DNA from: Zoroaster sp. YZ-2022
Lineage: Eukaryota > Echinodermata > Asteroidea > Forcipulatida > Zoroasteridae
Direction: 5' to 3'
DNA length: 64,000 nucleotides
Assembly: GCA_029582265.1 (NCBI GenBank)
Contig: CM055816.1
Span: forward strand, 25,599,963 to 25,663,962
Positions 45,105 through 58,554 of the stretch are shown here, in pieces. The position numbers and the translations under genes are program-made. Every line of letters begins with the position of its first letter. The first letter of the stretch is position 1. The notes beneath the pieces are model-generated. The model did no database searches. It saw only the letters and a list, made by a program, of their open reading frames with translations, and was not told the origin of the DNA.

Positions 45105-45985
45105 TTAAAAGTCAGGATCGATGGCCTTGTTCCGATACGCTACGTCCTTAGCTTTAATTTTAGCTTTGATTGTCTTGTCACACCACGGTTTATTGTTTGG
45201 GTATTGCGTAACCGTCTTGCAAGGTATACAAATGTCTTGACAAAAGTTTATGTACGCAGTAACTGTATCAGTAAATGAATGCAAATCATTGCCCTCATTG
45301 AATACATCCCAATCTGTGTTATCAAAACAATCTTGCAGCTCATCAATTGCATTACGAGACCATACTTTAATAGTTCTTTTCACAGGCTTTAAGTACTTAA
45401 GCTTTTGTTTATAAACAAGAATCAGAAATACCGTGGCATGATCAGAGTCACCAATACTCGCTCGCGAGACAGATTTATATGCATTTTTGACTTTACAGTA
45501 GCAGTGATCTAGAGTCTTATTGTCACGAGTAGGGCATGTCACACATTGCTTGTATTCAGGCATTGAGCTTCTCAAATTAGCCTGATTAAAATCACCTGCA
45601 ACAATAGACAAAGTATTAGGATCAGCATTCTCATTCTTGGAAATAATGTCACGAAGGCTCTCTACCGCTAAATTTGTATTTGCACGAGGATGTATATACG
45701 CGGCCGTCAAAGTCACTGATGAAAAATCACGTGGAAGATAAAATGGCCGACATTTAATCATTATGTGTTCAATGTCTGGGGTGGATCCTTGGGAAATTAT
45801 CCTCACATCGGTACACCAGTTGTTGTTGATTAGAAAGCATACTCCTCCCCGCGAGACTTCCCAGTTATTTGACGATCACGATCATGCCGATAGATAGTAA
45901 ATCCAGGCGGTTGCAATATAGGATCGGGATGATCTGGAGTTAGCCAAGTCTCGGTAAAGCAATACACGTTACAATCTCTATAGTC
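45105..45985 (-). pseudogene. LINE apurinic-type endonuclease domain, 5'-truncated and frame-broken
   Basis: VYCFTETWLTPDHPDP and GGVCFLINNNW occur in the first part. Then 45,806-45,105 carries LTAAYIHPRANTN, IVAGDFNQANL (metal-binding D and N) and LDHCYCKV with GDSDHATVFL (catalytic DH). These are in the usual order for APE endonucleases of LINEs, which nick the target DNA. The first about 50 residues are missing and a frame change lies near 45,835-45,865. Confidence 0.85.
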
Positions 45986-45990
45986 TTAAC

Positions 45991-46302
45991 CATTCACAGA
46001 CAAGACAGGTGTCTTACCATTCATAGACAAGACAGGTGTCTTACCATTCACAGACAAGACAATACCATTCACAGACAAGACAGGTTCCTTACTATTCATA
46101 GACAATACAGGTTTCTTACCATTCACAGACAAGACAGGTGTCTTACCATTCACAGACAAGACAGGTGTCTTACCATTCACAGACAAGACAGGTGTCTTAC
46201 CATTCATAGACAATACAGGTTTCTTACCATTCACAGACAAGACAATACCATTCACAGATAAGACAGGTTCCTTACCATTCATAGACAATACAGGTTTCTT
46301 AC
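45991..46302 (-). repeat. 27-bp minisatellite of splice-donor units (12 units)
   Basis: Starting exactly at the exon's 5' splice site, the minus strand repeats a 27-base unit beginning GTAAG(A/G). Ten units are full length and two are 21-base short forms (GTATTGTCTTG type). Nearly every unit begins G|GTAAG, a consensus donor. The frame of the exon stays open through the whole array, encoding repeated K-(K/T/E)-P-V-L-S-(V/M)-N-G. An order of variants (KK, KE, short, KK ... KK, KE, short) recurs, showing block duplication. Confidence 0.9.
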
Positions 46303-46429
46303 CTTCTAAGCACTGCATCTTTTGGTCCATGTTCTCATACGCCTTGGATCGTCGGAACAACGCTTTGACATAACGAGAATTAAGTTCCAAAGCTTTGCTG
46401 CAGTCAGACACTACTTGACCATAGTTTTT
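46303..46429 (-). CDS. Internal exon of a TOMM70-like TPR gene
   Basis: 127-base exon on the minus strand. The acceptor is GTTTCTTGTCCCTCATGTAG at 46,430, with a good pyrimidine tract; the donor is GAAG|GTAAGA at 46,302. Translation gives KNYGQVVSDCSKALELNSRY followed by VKALFRRSKAYENMDQKMQC. This is a tetratricopeptide repeat very like that of mitochondrial import receptor TOM70, which binds Hsp90/Hsp70-delivered preproteins at the outer membrane. No other exon of this gene was found in the window, so it may be part of a large-intron gene, or a lone duplicated exon. The assignment to TOMM70 rests on recall of the family. Confidence 0.65.
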
Positions 46430-46504
46430 CTACATGAGGGACAAGAAACCAATTATGAACAAATCAGGAAATGTCAGTGAGAAGCTTTCTCTAATGTATC
46501 TAAT

Positions 46505-46682
46505 GCTAATTTTGAATAGCAAATTTTGAATTTTGAATAGCAATATTTGAATTTTGATGAACAATATTTGAATTTTGATGAACAATATTTGAATTTTGAT
46601 GAACAATATTTGAATTTTGATTAGCAATATTTGAATTTTGATTAGCAATATTTGAATTTTAATTAGCAATATTTGAATTTTG
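46505..46682. repeat. 21-bp tandem repeat (CAATATTTGAATTTTGATGAA), about eight units
   Basis: It lies in the intron upstream of the TPR exon and ends where block b of copy III begins. Variant units carry TTAG instead of ATGA. Confidence 0.88.
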
Positions 46683-48362
46683 TAACCCCGCCCCTTTATC
46701 GACACCCAGGATCCACCCCTGTATTACATTATCGTTTTACACCATCAGAACAATAATTGCCCATTGTATATTGCTTGTTCCTCGCACACGTCTATCATAG
46801 TCACGTTCCATATATCTACAGGCGGTATCATTATGATTGGAACCATCACGTCGTAAGGAACCTGTCTACTCGTTCAGTTGTACATGTGCCTCATTCTGAT
46901 TCTCATAGACTTGTGTATAGGAAAGCAAAGATGGCTGCGGTTTATTAATTAAAAGTCTATTACACCTATAGGATAAGGCCCATCATATCAGTTAATGACA
47001 TAGTCCTTAAATTAATCAAGCTGGCGACTATATTTAACCCCAATGTCAATAACCTTAGTTTTAGGAACAGAGGCCTGCCACATACATATATAAATCATGT
47101 GGTGTTTTACCGATCTAATTTAACACTGTCTGATCACCTCACAGGCCTTGAATTTCGTCCTCCTAGGAGCATAGGCAATTCCCATCAAAATGGACAGTAT
47201 GAGGATAGTATAGTTGACATCGATCTCGTGTAAGTAAACTAGACATGCATTGTCAGTTTGCCATGACTTTATTGTTTTTGATTTAAAGCAATCATTGCGT
47301 GCCTGGAAGTCGTCTTATCCATGCTTTAACAGATCCTCATCACATTGAGGCCATATATTTGTCTGGTAACCTGACAGCTAACAATAAATCAATATGAGTT
47401 TGCAAGGCACCATACTATTTAAGACAACAGCCTCATTTTGATTCCAATAGAGAAGTGCATTAGGAAACCAAAATTGGCAATTCTTGGATGAAGTTCTATT
47501 TGTCAATGAAATGAAAAAAAAAACACGAAGAAAGATATTGACTGTCATGCAGTGTTTTGTAACAAGGATCCGTTCTGCCCATTTTTTAATTATAGATTTA
47601 TTTTATGTCAATGAATGTTTGTGTTTGTGTTATGTTTTAAATGTAATTCGTCAATTTGCAGTTTTGATTCCAACTAATATATATATTAATGTATTAATTT
47701 TATATGCATTTCAAATGCTTTCTTTATTTTCTCCACACTTAAGGGGACAATAAAATTATAATTGTAAACACATGAAACATTTAATAATAATATAATTATG
47801 AATGTGCATGGTGCTTGTTCGAGCAGGGACCCTATATTCATAATGTTATGGACACAGTAAATGTTAAACTCCCATAAGGACATGTACACAAGATACCGGT
47901 AAGTAAGACAATGTTACCCATATTAACAAAAAATCTTATTCATATTATAAATACTTTCTTAGTAATTGAGTCTTTAGTTTATGTTTTAATTAAAATATTG
48001 AATATTTGTAAAATATTTCCACAGAATTCCACAACTTGGGGACCTTCATGGTCAATTTCTTTGAGTAAGAATGGTTGGAGGAAATGATTAATGTTAGTCA
48101 TCAAATTGCCTGGTAAATAGTCATGTACACTTAACAACAGCAATATTGAACATGGAGCAAATAGAGTCGGGCAATTTATTTGTATAACGTTGAAACACGA
48201 AGGACCCTAACTAAAGAAGATATAAGTTATTTAATATACAAGTAAATTATTATGAAAAATTATAATGAAGACACACAACACAGAGTAGACCTAAAATAAG
48301 TTTTGTTCAATTTAATATTTTTGTCTTAAAGGTATATAGAACTGATATTTAAAAAAATTAAA

Positions 48363-51050
48363 AATACCTATGAATGTTAATGTACAACTTAGTTGGTATC
48401 AAGATGATGATGGTATCAATCTTCACAATAAACTATTTAGTCTGAGGAACTGCCATTAGGAATGTATTAAACAAAATACCTATGAATGTTAATGTACAAC
48501 TTAGTTGGTATAAACATGATGATGGTATCAATCTTCACAATAAACTATTTAGTCTCAGGAACTGCCATTAGGAATGTATTAAACAAAATACCTATGAATG
48601 TTAATGTACAACTTAGTTGGTATAAAGATGATGATGGTATCAATCTTCACAATAAACTATTTAGTCTGAGGAACTGCCATTAGGAATGTATTAAACAAAA
48701 TACCTATGAATGTTAATGTACAACTTAGTTGGTATAAAGATGATGATGGTATCAATCTTCACAATAAACTATTTAGTCTCAGGAACTGCCATTATGAATG
48801 TATTAAACAAAATACCTATGAATGTTAATGTACAACTTAGTTGGTATCAAGATGATGATGGTATCAATCTTCACAATAAACTATTTAGTCTCAGGAACTG
48901 CCATTAGGAATGTATTAAACAAAATACCTATGAATGTTAATGTACAACTTAGTTGGTATAAAGATGATGATGGTATCAATCTTCACAATAAACTATTTAG
49001 TCTGAGGAACTGCCATTAGGAATGTATTAAACAAAATACCTATGAATGTTAATGTACAACTTAGTTGGTATAAAGATGATGATGGTATCAATCTTCACAA
49101 TAAACTATTTAGTCTGAGGAACTGCCATTAGGAATGTATTAAACAAAATACCTATGAATGTTAATGTACAACTTAGTTGGTATAAACATGATGATGGTAT
49201 CAATCTTCACAATAAACTATTTAGTCTGAGGAACTGCCATTAGGAATGTATTAAACAAAATACCTATGAATGTTAATGTACAACTTAGTTGGTATAAAGA
49301 TGATGATGGTATCAATCTTCACAATAAACTATTTAGTCTGAGGAACTGCCATTAGGAATGTATTAAACAAAATACCTATGAATGTTAATGTACAACTTAG
49401 TTGGTATAAAGATGATGATGGTATCAATCTTCACAATAAACTATTTAGTCTCAGGAACTGCCATTATGAATGTATTAAACAAAATACCTATGAATGTTAA
49501 TGTACAACTTAGTTGGTATCAAGATGATGATGGTATCAATCTTCACAATAAACTATTTAGTCTCAGGAACTGCCATTAGGAATGTATTAAACAAAATACC
49601 TATGAATGTTAATGTACAACTTAGTTGGTATAAAGATGATGATGGTATCAATCTTCACAATAAACTATTTAGTCTGAGGAACTGCCATTAGGAATGTATT
49701 AAACAAAATACCTATGAATGTTAATGTACAACTTAGTTGGTATAAAGATGATGATGGTATCAATCTTCACAATAAACTATTTAGTCTGAGGAACTGCCAT
49801 TAGGAATGTATTAAACAAAATACCTATGAATGTTAATGTACAACTTAGTTGGTATAAAGATGATGATGGTATCAATCTTCACAATAAACTATTTAGTCTG
49901 AGGAACTGCCATTAGGAATGTATTAAACAAAATACCTATGAATGTTAATGTACAACTTAGTTGGTATAAACATGATGATGGTATCAATCTTCACAATAAA
50001 CTATTTAGTCTGAGGAACTGCCATTAGGAATGTATTAAACAAAATACCTATGAATGTTAATGTACAACTTAGTTGGTATAAAGATGATGATGGTATCAAT
50101 CTTCACAATAAACTATTTAGTCTGAGGAACTGCCATTAGGAATGTATTAAACAAAATACCTATGAATGTTAATGTACAACTTAGTTGGTATAAAGATGAT
50201 GATGGTATCAATCTTCACAATAAACTATTTAGTCTCAGGAACTGCCATTATGAATGTATTAAACAAAATACCTATGAATGTTAATGTACAACTTAGTTGG
50301 TATCAAGATGATGATGGTATCAATCTTCACAATAAACTATTTAGTCTCAGGAACTGCCATTAGGAATGTATTAAACAAAATACCTATGAATGTTAATGTA
50401 CAACTTAGTTGGTATAAAGATGATGATGGTATCAATCTTCACAATAAACTATTTAGTCTGAGGAACTGCCATTAGGAATGTATTAAACAAAATACCTATG
50501 AATGTTAATGTACAACTTAGTTGGTATAAAGATGATGATGGTATCAATCTTCACAATAAACTATTTAGTCTGAGGAACTGCCATTAGGAATGTATTAAAC
50601 AAAATACCTATGAATGTTAATGTACAACTTAGTTGGTATAAAGATGATGATGGTATCAATCTTCACAATAAACTATTTAGTCTGAGGAACTGCCATTAGG
50701 AATGTATTAAACAAAATACCTATGAATGTTAATGTACAACTTAGTTGGTATAAAGATGATGATGGTATCAATCTTCACAATAAACTATTTAGTCTGAGGA
50801 ACTGCCATTAGGAATGTATTAAACAAAATACCTATGAATGTTAATGTACAACTTAGTTGGTATCAAGATGATGATGGTATCAATCTTCACAATAAACTAT
50901 TTAGTCTGAGGAACTGCCATTAGGAATGTATTAAACAAAATACCTATGAATGTTAATGTACAACTTAGTTGGTATAAAAATGATGATGGTATCAATCTTC
51001 ACAATAAACTATTTAGTCTCAGGAACTGCCATTAGAAATGTATTAAACAA
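48363..51050 (+). repeat. 112-bp satellite, 24 monomers, with higher-order structure
   Basis: AGTTGGTAT recurs every 112 bases from 48,391 to 50,967. Monomers differ at a few diagnostic sites: AAAGATG/AAACATG/TCAAGATG, and AGTCTCAGG/AGTCTGAGG. The AAACATG variant occurs at 48,515, 49,187 and 49,971, spacings of exactly 6 and 7 monomers, so blocks of monomers were duplicated. The unit is not a multiple of three, so the repeated 65-codon frames are not proteins. A single diverged monomer sits in copy I at about 19,080-19,165 and, inverted, in copy IV near 58,760-58,860. Confidence 0.95.
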
Positions 51051-54000
51051 AATTAAAATAAAAATGATTCCAAGAGAAGCAGTTTTGCTAACATTTTACA
51101 AATATTGTTATTCCATCCCTTCAACATTGTATATAATGAATCTGTCCTAAACTTTCATACCCGGGCCTGAGAAAAGTAAAAATGTGACAAATGAATGCCA
51201 ATTGAAAAATAAATTAATTCTTGATCAATCGCTTGTGACTGGTTCTTTTGAAATCTAATGAACTAAACGACACTGACAATTGGAACTTACTTATTTTATC
51301 AATGAGTTCGGTTAAATAACGATAGAATGCTCAACTTATGAATTTAAATGTATATTTTTGCTGATTGAATGATGACGTAAAGGAGTATTCATTTTCATAT
51401 CATATTTAATGAGTCGCGTATTAAATTGAATGCACTTTTTTTAAATCATCTGAAAAACCTGTAATAAAATAGATAAAATGAACAGCCTAAACAAATAATT
51501 GTGATGCTCATGGGTCTTCATGTAGGGTATACATTTATTTTAATATCATGATCCATCCTCTCGCTGAGTCATTTGTAATGTACTCTATATGATTAACATT
51601 CATTTCATTTAGGATTTTCATATATTTACTTTAATTCATTTACTTCACAATGTATTTCCAAAGAATTTGCATTTAGTAAAATTAATTATTGTGCTTACAA
51701 ATGAAGAAGGGCAATAAAGTTGTTCTTCAAATGTTTATTAATAAAGGTCTCCAGTTTCTGGTCATAGGTCGGCTTCAAAATCGGTGCGGTGACATACTAA
51801 GAGAGGCCTCACAAATCAGGCAAATCTATGGTTACATATCGTTTCAAATTGAACACCGGCGTTTTCTCAGCCTGCCAGCGAGGCAAGCGTCAGTCCGGGC
51901 ACCGGGGAACCCCGGAGACCTCGCTCGGCTTCGCTGAAGCCGTTTACGTACACTGGCTACAGTGTGTGAAACTACCACACTGTGTATGGATGCAGGTGTG
52001 ATGAATGGTTTGGGAAGCCTCCTTTTAATTATTGAACTACACAAACTTCCCCTTGTGGAAATGTATTAAATTTGTTGATTTCGTATCCCTCTTAATAATT
52101 TAGTTTTTCCATTAATAAATTAAATGGAAACTAATTTCTTGTTGAAATAAAAGTTGATCTCATTATGTAATTGGAAAGACGTTGTTTCTGCAAATTTATT
52201 TCTTGATCTGGTGCTGATGGTTATCATACATATAGTTAACAAGTAACTTGTTCTTTATTTCAAATTGAACAACAGCGTTTTCTCACCCTGCCAGCACGGC
52301 AAGAGCCAGTCTGGACACCGGGACGGAAACCCTGAAGACCTCGCTCGTATATACTCACATGTGTAGGCACGTATATTTGTATATACGTGTATACATATAC
52401 GTGCACACGAAGAAACACGCACATGCCTCGGAATTTTCTCTTTCAGATACGAATAGCTAAGAAATATCGTTCTTTGATATATCAATTGATACGGGCAGAT
52501 ACTGCAGTCCTCGCCAAAGATAATTACGTTGATATATATATATCTACAATTACATCGGGACAGCAAAACTGAGTCGTGTGTTAAGTTATAAAGATGTTTA
52601 TTTTTCTTTTATTGTGAACAAAGTAATACATCAAACTAGAGATGTGTCTTTTTTTGAACAGACCTCAGAGCTGCCTGTATATATTTCGTAAGTGCTCCTG
52701 CTAAAATTATGCAAAATTATTGTGGTTTGATCTAATTTTATAATAACAAGAAATCGCATCCTCTTCTAGTGATGCTCAGATTGCTGCTTCCCAGGTTGTA
52801 TTTTATTTATTTATTTCTGATATTTTATCCTGACAGGGTATAGCGTTCACATAACACGTGGTCTCCCTCGTGGCCCTGGGAATTAAAATGTAATTCAAAA
52901 GATACAATTAAAATGATCAATAAACAATAAACATAATAAAACATTTAAACAAATAAAACTAAAATAAAAGATAAAATTAATAACTAATGCAGTTACAAAC
53001 AAAACCCACTGTGGTAAGAAATATATAAGTGAAATAAAACATTATGTTCATTGTAAACAGGTACTTGAGTTGATTGAGATAATCAAATGTTCCTAATTAT
53101 TTTAAAGTCTATGCACTCTAAAAACAGATTGGTTAAAAAAACTACCAATTTAAATGGTTAACACTATTTTTACTATTTTAACCGAGATTGGTCAATGTGG
53201 TTTTAAGAGTGTATGTTGGTTGTATTAATTATTTAGTGCCTGATGTGTTTGTTGTATACGTTTTTATAACATGAAATTCTTGAGCCGTATAGAAGTATTA
53301 CCCTAACTCTCGCTTTATCATTCATTGTGTTCAAATCGAGCGACCCAACACACCTCATCCGTCGATTGATAAAATAGGCCTATACACCGACTCACTTTGC
53401 TTATCAGGTGAGGGATATTGAGATTTGTTGTTTGTGTACGATTGTTTGGCCCTCAAGACGATAGGGAATGGACGGTGAGGGACCGGGGCTGGCTTTCAAT
53501 AAGACTATTCGAGAGCACAGAGGTGCATGTAGTTGTACCACCTCAATTAACCTATCGCCAGCATCATCAACCAAGCCACTCTCCAATTCTTTTAACAAGC
53601 AAATTTGTCTTACCTTTTATTTCTTAGATCAATCCATATTCAGATTTTATGATGTTTACACCTGTTAAAATAAAAATCATTCCATTTACATTTACATTCT
53701 TGTAGCTCAGGTGTAGAATAAAATAAGGATAGTTCGGTTGAGGTTCCTCAAGTGTCTGTACTATGCCAGTTATTTTGGGACAAGATAGTACTGGTCTAAA
53801 ATCACAAATAAAGTGGCGGTCAAGTGCCAAATATTAAGCACCTCAAGTGCCTCAAATGCTCTTATTATGCACTTCATTTTTTATGTTTTTATTTGTTTTT
53901 GCACCTCATGAGTCAGGTTTTAGGGGGACAAAATAGTGATGGATTGTAGAAGAAGTGCAAATATTTTTTACAGTGTGTATGAAAGAGGTAAACATAACAC

Positions 54001-54167
54001 TGGGATTAGTACCTGATTAACAATTAGAATACAGAATACACTAAATAAATTTTATATTATTTTGTATGGAAACATGGGGCGTGATCCGTGGCTATACGGC
54101 ATTCTGTGACTTCTGACTACCGCCCCCTGAACAAAGATATTGATCAATTAGGTAGACCGCCAATACA

Positions 54168-54238
54168 GGACTAGATAGCTCACTTGGTAGAGCACCAGCA
54201 CATTAACCCAGAGGTCACAGGTTCAAATTCACTTCTAT
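54168..54238 (+). pseudogene. tRNA-like sequence (block f, copy III, first)
   Basis: CTAGATAGCTCACTTGGTAG and GGTTCAAATTC show decayed A and B boxes. Acceptor stem unpaired. Confidence 0.55.
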
Positions 54239-54313
54239 TAAGTTGTTCTTTGTTAATTCCAAACATTATGAGTAACATTGTATGTAATTCAAAATAGAGA
54301 AACCGCCAACATA

Positions 54314-54383
54314 GGGCTAGATAGCTCAGTTGGTAAAGCACCAGCACATTAACCCAGAGGTCGCAGGTTCAAATCCACTTCTT
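54314..54383 (+). pseudogene. tRNA-like sequence (block f, copy III, second)
   Basis: GGGCTAGATAGCTCAGTTGG and GGTTCAAATCC: intact A and B boxes, anticodon position ATT. It results from a local duplication of about 146 bases, since flanking CCGCCAA(C/T)A(C/T)AGG sequence is repeated too. Confidence 0.6.
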
Positions 54384-55720
54384 AAATTGTTCTTTGTTAA
54401 TTCCAAACATTATTATTAGTAACATTATATGTAATTCAAATGATTACTTTCACTGTTATGTACAATTACAAATGTCTTAGAGGTTTTTGATGGCTGCTAA
54501 ATGTTGACTCATTGGAACAGTTGTAACAAGCAAGAAAATTAAACAAGACAGATTTCCAACTTCATACCACAGCGAGGTTTCTCACGTTATCAAGTATTTT
54601 TATGTGAAAATGTCTTGAATAAAAAAAAAATTACATGTAAATAACTCAAGTATACAGTGTACCATTTACAAGGAAAACATAGACTTGTGCTGATCAGTTC
54701 ACAACTCAACTGGCTACAATGAAAAATAAATGATGAGGAAAGCTGGAAACGGAACTACGTGCAGTGTGTTAGTTATGCTTGGCTAAAATATTGACTTTGC
54801 TGTCAATAACTCTACCCGACAAAATACTGTCGTAGCTACTGTAAAATATCAAGGTTGTTTAGTATTACAATTCAACAAGTGAGATGAAGAACAATGTTGA
54901 TTTACAAATTGAAACTACACCTGAAATTTACAAAGTATTTGCTCATTATAATATCAGGAAAATCATATTTAATTGTGCTGTGACCCCCCCCCCCCCCAAC
55001 CTCCTTTGACTGAAGTAAATATTCCACCCCTGCCTGGGGGTGTGGGCAAGCACAATTATATGAATTAAGATATAAATTATTTCCTGCTGACATCTCATTA
55101 AAATTGAAGATTTAATGGTTTTTCCTGACATAAATACAGCGTTTTGACTAGATGAAATTAAAATTAAGATTACTAGACTGATTGATAAATTGATTTCTTG
55201 GCATGTTGAATAATTATAGCAATAGCGTAAATTTGTTGACATGAGATGGTTCGGTTCCAAATGTTGAATTCCAACATCCATCCCTGATGCATCAACTCAA
55301 GTATGACACAAATACCCCTAAATAAATCCTCGTTTTGTCCTGTAATGTTGAACATAAGCGTCCACTTGATAACCTCGTACCCAGTGTCTACTTCGTTCTC
55401 ACCTGATGGGAAAAATGATTTCCACAACGCTGATTAGTACAAATATATGGGCTTATCATGTCATTGAAAGGGGAATTCAACTTTCACATTTTATAAGCTT
55501 TATGTAGTTTCCCTTAAATTTAACTGCACTTTATGATAATAATATCAGGGGTAAAAAGAGTTTTACGCAATCAGTAACTGATTTAAAAATTGCTCAATAA
55601 ATGTTTTCTTTTCAATTCGAATGTACCTCATTGTACTTTGTTAAATTGTACATCAACTTTAAAATTACTGTAAAGAAAAAAAATAGCATACATTCAATAT
55701 TTAATAATCATTATTTACAT

Positions 55721-56199
55721 TTAAAAAAATCAGATATTTGGTATAATTTTGATAGAAAATCCTGACTCAATGAACCAGTTGAACTATTAATGTTTGTGTG
55801 ATTATCATCTCTGTAATTAGCTGCATACTGATTATTAAAATACGCACTCAATGATTTGTATGGAATATGAAATAACATTATAAATTTGCAAGTATCTTTC
55901 CATGATTTCATATCCATTATAACAAATCCACATGGCCTCATTAGAATACCTATAATCACAGCGTTTCTTTGTGCTTTTTACACAATAAACATCTCAATTC
56001 TCAATCAAGTCAAAGTGTAATTTGCAGTTAAATTTGTATTTAAGAGTTCAGTTATCCTAGGGCGAACCATTGACTCTTTATTTATTTATTTTATTTTTAT
56101 TTATTTAAAACAACAATACTGACATGGGAAGTGTCGACAATCACTGCTTTGTTTTACAGAGAAGATTAAGCAGAAGATTAAGCATTTGATTAGCAAGAT
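55721..56199. other. Junction between copies III and IV; nothing recognised
   Basis: AT-rich, with TTTATTTATTTTATTT at about 56,080-56,105. No coding pattern. Confidence 0.4.
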
Positions 56200-58554
56200 A
56201 AAGCTGACCACCAGAATATAATATTGGTTTTCCCACTAATTTCATCCCGTTTTCATTCATTTTAATACAAAATTTCAGTTTCAATTGGCAAAAATATACA
56301 TTTAAATAAGTTGAGCATTCTATCGTCATTTAACCCAACTAATCGCCAAAATAAGTACATTCTAATTGAAAGTGTCACTAAGTTCATTAAATTCCGTCAA
56401 AACCAGTCGCAAGCGGTTGATCAAAATGTCATCAATTGGCATTCATTTGTCACATTTTTACTTTCAATTCTCAGGCCTGGGTATGATATTTTAGGACAGA
56501 TTCCTATCTGTCTCATTTACCTAGCTCGTCAGGAGATTACATGCAAAAGAAAGCAAAAGAAACGATAGGGGGGGGGAAGACAGTTAAACTTCCGGGAAAT
56601 GGAAGATTGAGGAGGAAATATTACAAAGTGAAACAAATCCGTGATGCAATTAATTAACCCCGTAAGGATACTCTGATTCTTGTTTCGTACTTTTAAATTT
56701 TTGGACATTGGAATAAAAATTGAGAAATTGTATAGCGACACAAAAGAAAAAGTTTCAAATAAGATAGGCCTTAGTGACTTTCATAACTCACATCTGAAGA
56801 AATAATCTTAAGATGATGTTGATTGTCCATAAACGAAAGCGAAAATAAACTTGCACAAAATCCTGCGCGATAATTCTTAATTTGATTGAATCACTCACGA
56901 AAACATGCGAAACATCCAATTTCAGGGTGAAAACAATTGAAGTCATGAATGCCGCAACGAAATAGAAATAACTATACGAAGTTGAGTATGACCGGAACGA
57001 AATAATGATTGCTTAGAAATCAATTTGAATAGAGAAAAATAAACCCTAGTTTGATTGGATCAACCTCCTCTCCCCCTTTATCTACACTTTGGATCAACCC
57101 CTGTATTATTATCGTTTTACCCCAATGGAATAATAATAATAATAGTAATTAATCATTCATTCGATAACAGGGTGAAGTCAGTGTGGGAGAAAGAACGCAC
57201 GTAATAGCATAATCTACTTGCATTACGATGAAAATGATGAATTGCACTCTTTGTACATCAATTTATCATACGTTATTTGTTTCCCCCCTTGTTTGGCAGT
57301 GTATCCCCGCCCCTTTATCGACACCTTGGATCCACCCCTGTATTACATTATTGTTTTACCCCAATGGAATAATAATTACCCATTGTGTATTGTTTGTTCC
57401 TCACACACGTCTACCATAGTCATGTTCCCTATCTACAGGCAGTAGAGATATCGTTATGATTGAAGCCATCACATCGTAAGGAACCTGTCTACTGGTTCAG
57501 TTGTACATGTGCCTCATTCTGATTCTCATAGACTTGTGTACATGAAAGCAAAGATGGCTGCGGTTTATTAATTAAAGGTCTATTGCACCTATAGGATGGA
57601 AGGATTCGGTTGACAAGAGATTTTCTTGAATTTGAGAATGGTGATAAGACCCATCATATCAGTTATTCTGACATAATCCTTAAAATAATCAAACTGGCGG
57701 CCATACTTAACCCCAATGTCAATAACCTTAGTTTTAGGAACAGAGACTTGGCACATACATATATAAATCTTGTGATGTTTTACCGATCTAATTTAACAAT
57801 GTCTGATCACCTCACAGGCCTTGAATTACGTCCTCCTGGGAGCATAGGTGGGAGCAAGTAAATTTTCCCCCAAACAACTTTTCCATTACATTAAAATAGA
57901 TAGTATGAGGATAGTTTAGTTGACATTAATCTCGTGCAAGTAAACTAGATGTATGATAAATTTGCCGTGACTTTATTGTTTTTGATTTAAAGCAATCATT
58001 GCCTGCCAGGAAGTCATCTTATCCATGCTTTAACAGATCCTCATCACATTGAGGCTAGAATTATTTGTCTGGTAACCTGACAGCTAATCATAAATCACTA
58101 TGAGTTTGCAAGGCACCACACTATTTAAGACAACAGCCTCATTTTGATTCCTATATTCATAATGTTACAGGCACAGTAAACGTTAAACTCCCATAAGGAC
58201 ATGTACACAAGAATCTTATTTATATTACAAATACTTTCTTCGTAATTAAGTCTTTAGTTTATGTTTCAATTAAAATATTGAATATTTTTAAAGGATAATT
58301 TCACAGAATTCCACAACTTGGGGACCTTCATGTTTAATTTCTTTGAGTAAGAGTGGTTGGAGGAAATGATTAATCTTAGTCGTCAAATGGCATGGTAAAT
58401 TGTCGGTATATAGTCATGTACACTTAACAACACTATTGAACATGGAGCAAATAGAGTCGGGCAGTTTATTTGTATAACGTTGAAACACGAAGGACCCTAA
58501 CTGAAGAAGATATATGTTATTTAATATACAAGAAAATATAATTCAGTTTTATCA

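Larger units (their letters stand above)
43255..45985 (-). mobile_element. Non-LTR retrotransposon with endonuclease and reverse transcriptase, 5'-truncated
   Basis: Read leftward: the apurinic-type endonuclease domain begins abruptly at 45,985 within its first motif (DYRDCNVYCFTETWL) and continues to 45,105. A linker runs to 44,820, the reverse transcriptase covers 44,819-43,446, and an AT-rich 3' tail ends near 43,255. A stop near 45,105 and one or more frame changes near 45,835 and 45,105-44,820 show it is inactive. It belongs to the CR1/L2/Rex1-like group. Its 5' junction lies at the end of the 27-bp splice-donor minisatellite. Confidence 0.85.
46683..55720 (+). repeat. Long repeated unit, copy III (b-c-d-e-f) with satellite expansion
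   Basis: Block b 46,683-47,140; c 47,140-51,760 including the 112-bp satellite; d 51,765-52,690 with two GC-rich sub-copies (51,841 and 52,258); e 52,740-54,060; f 54,060-55,720 with two tRNA-like sequences. Order and orientation match copy I. Noncoding. Confidence 0.78.

Noticed and set aside
48486..51150. Series of identical 65-codon frames, as if a repeat protein
   Set aside because: The 112-base unit is not a multiple of three, each frame ends within two units, and single-copy relatives lack the frame.
57610..57861. 83-codon plus-strand frame in block b copy IV
   Set aside because: Other copies of the block have stops in the same frame, for example after the GAATTTGAGAATGG segment near 10,670.
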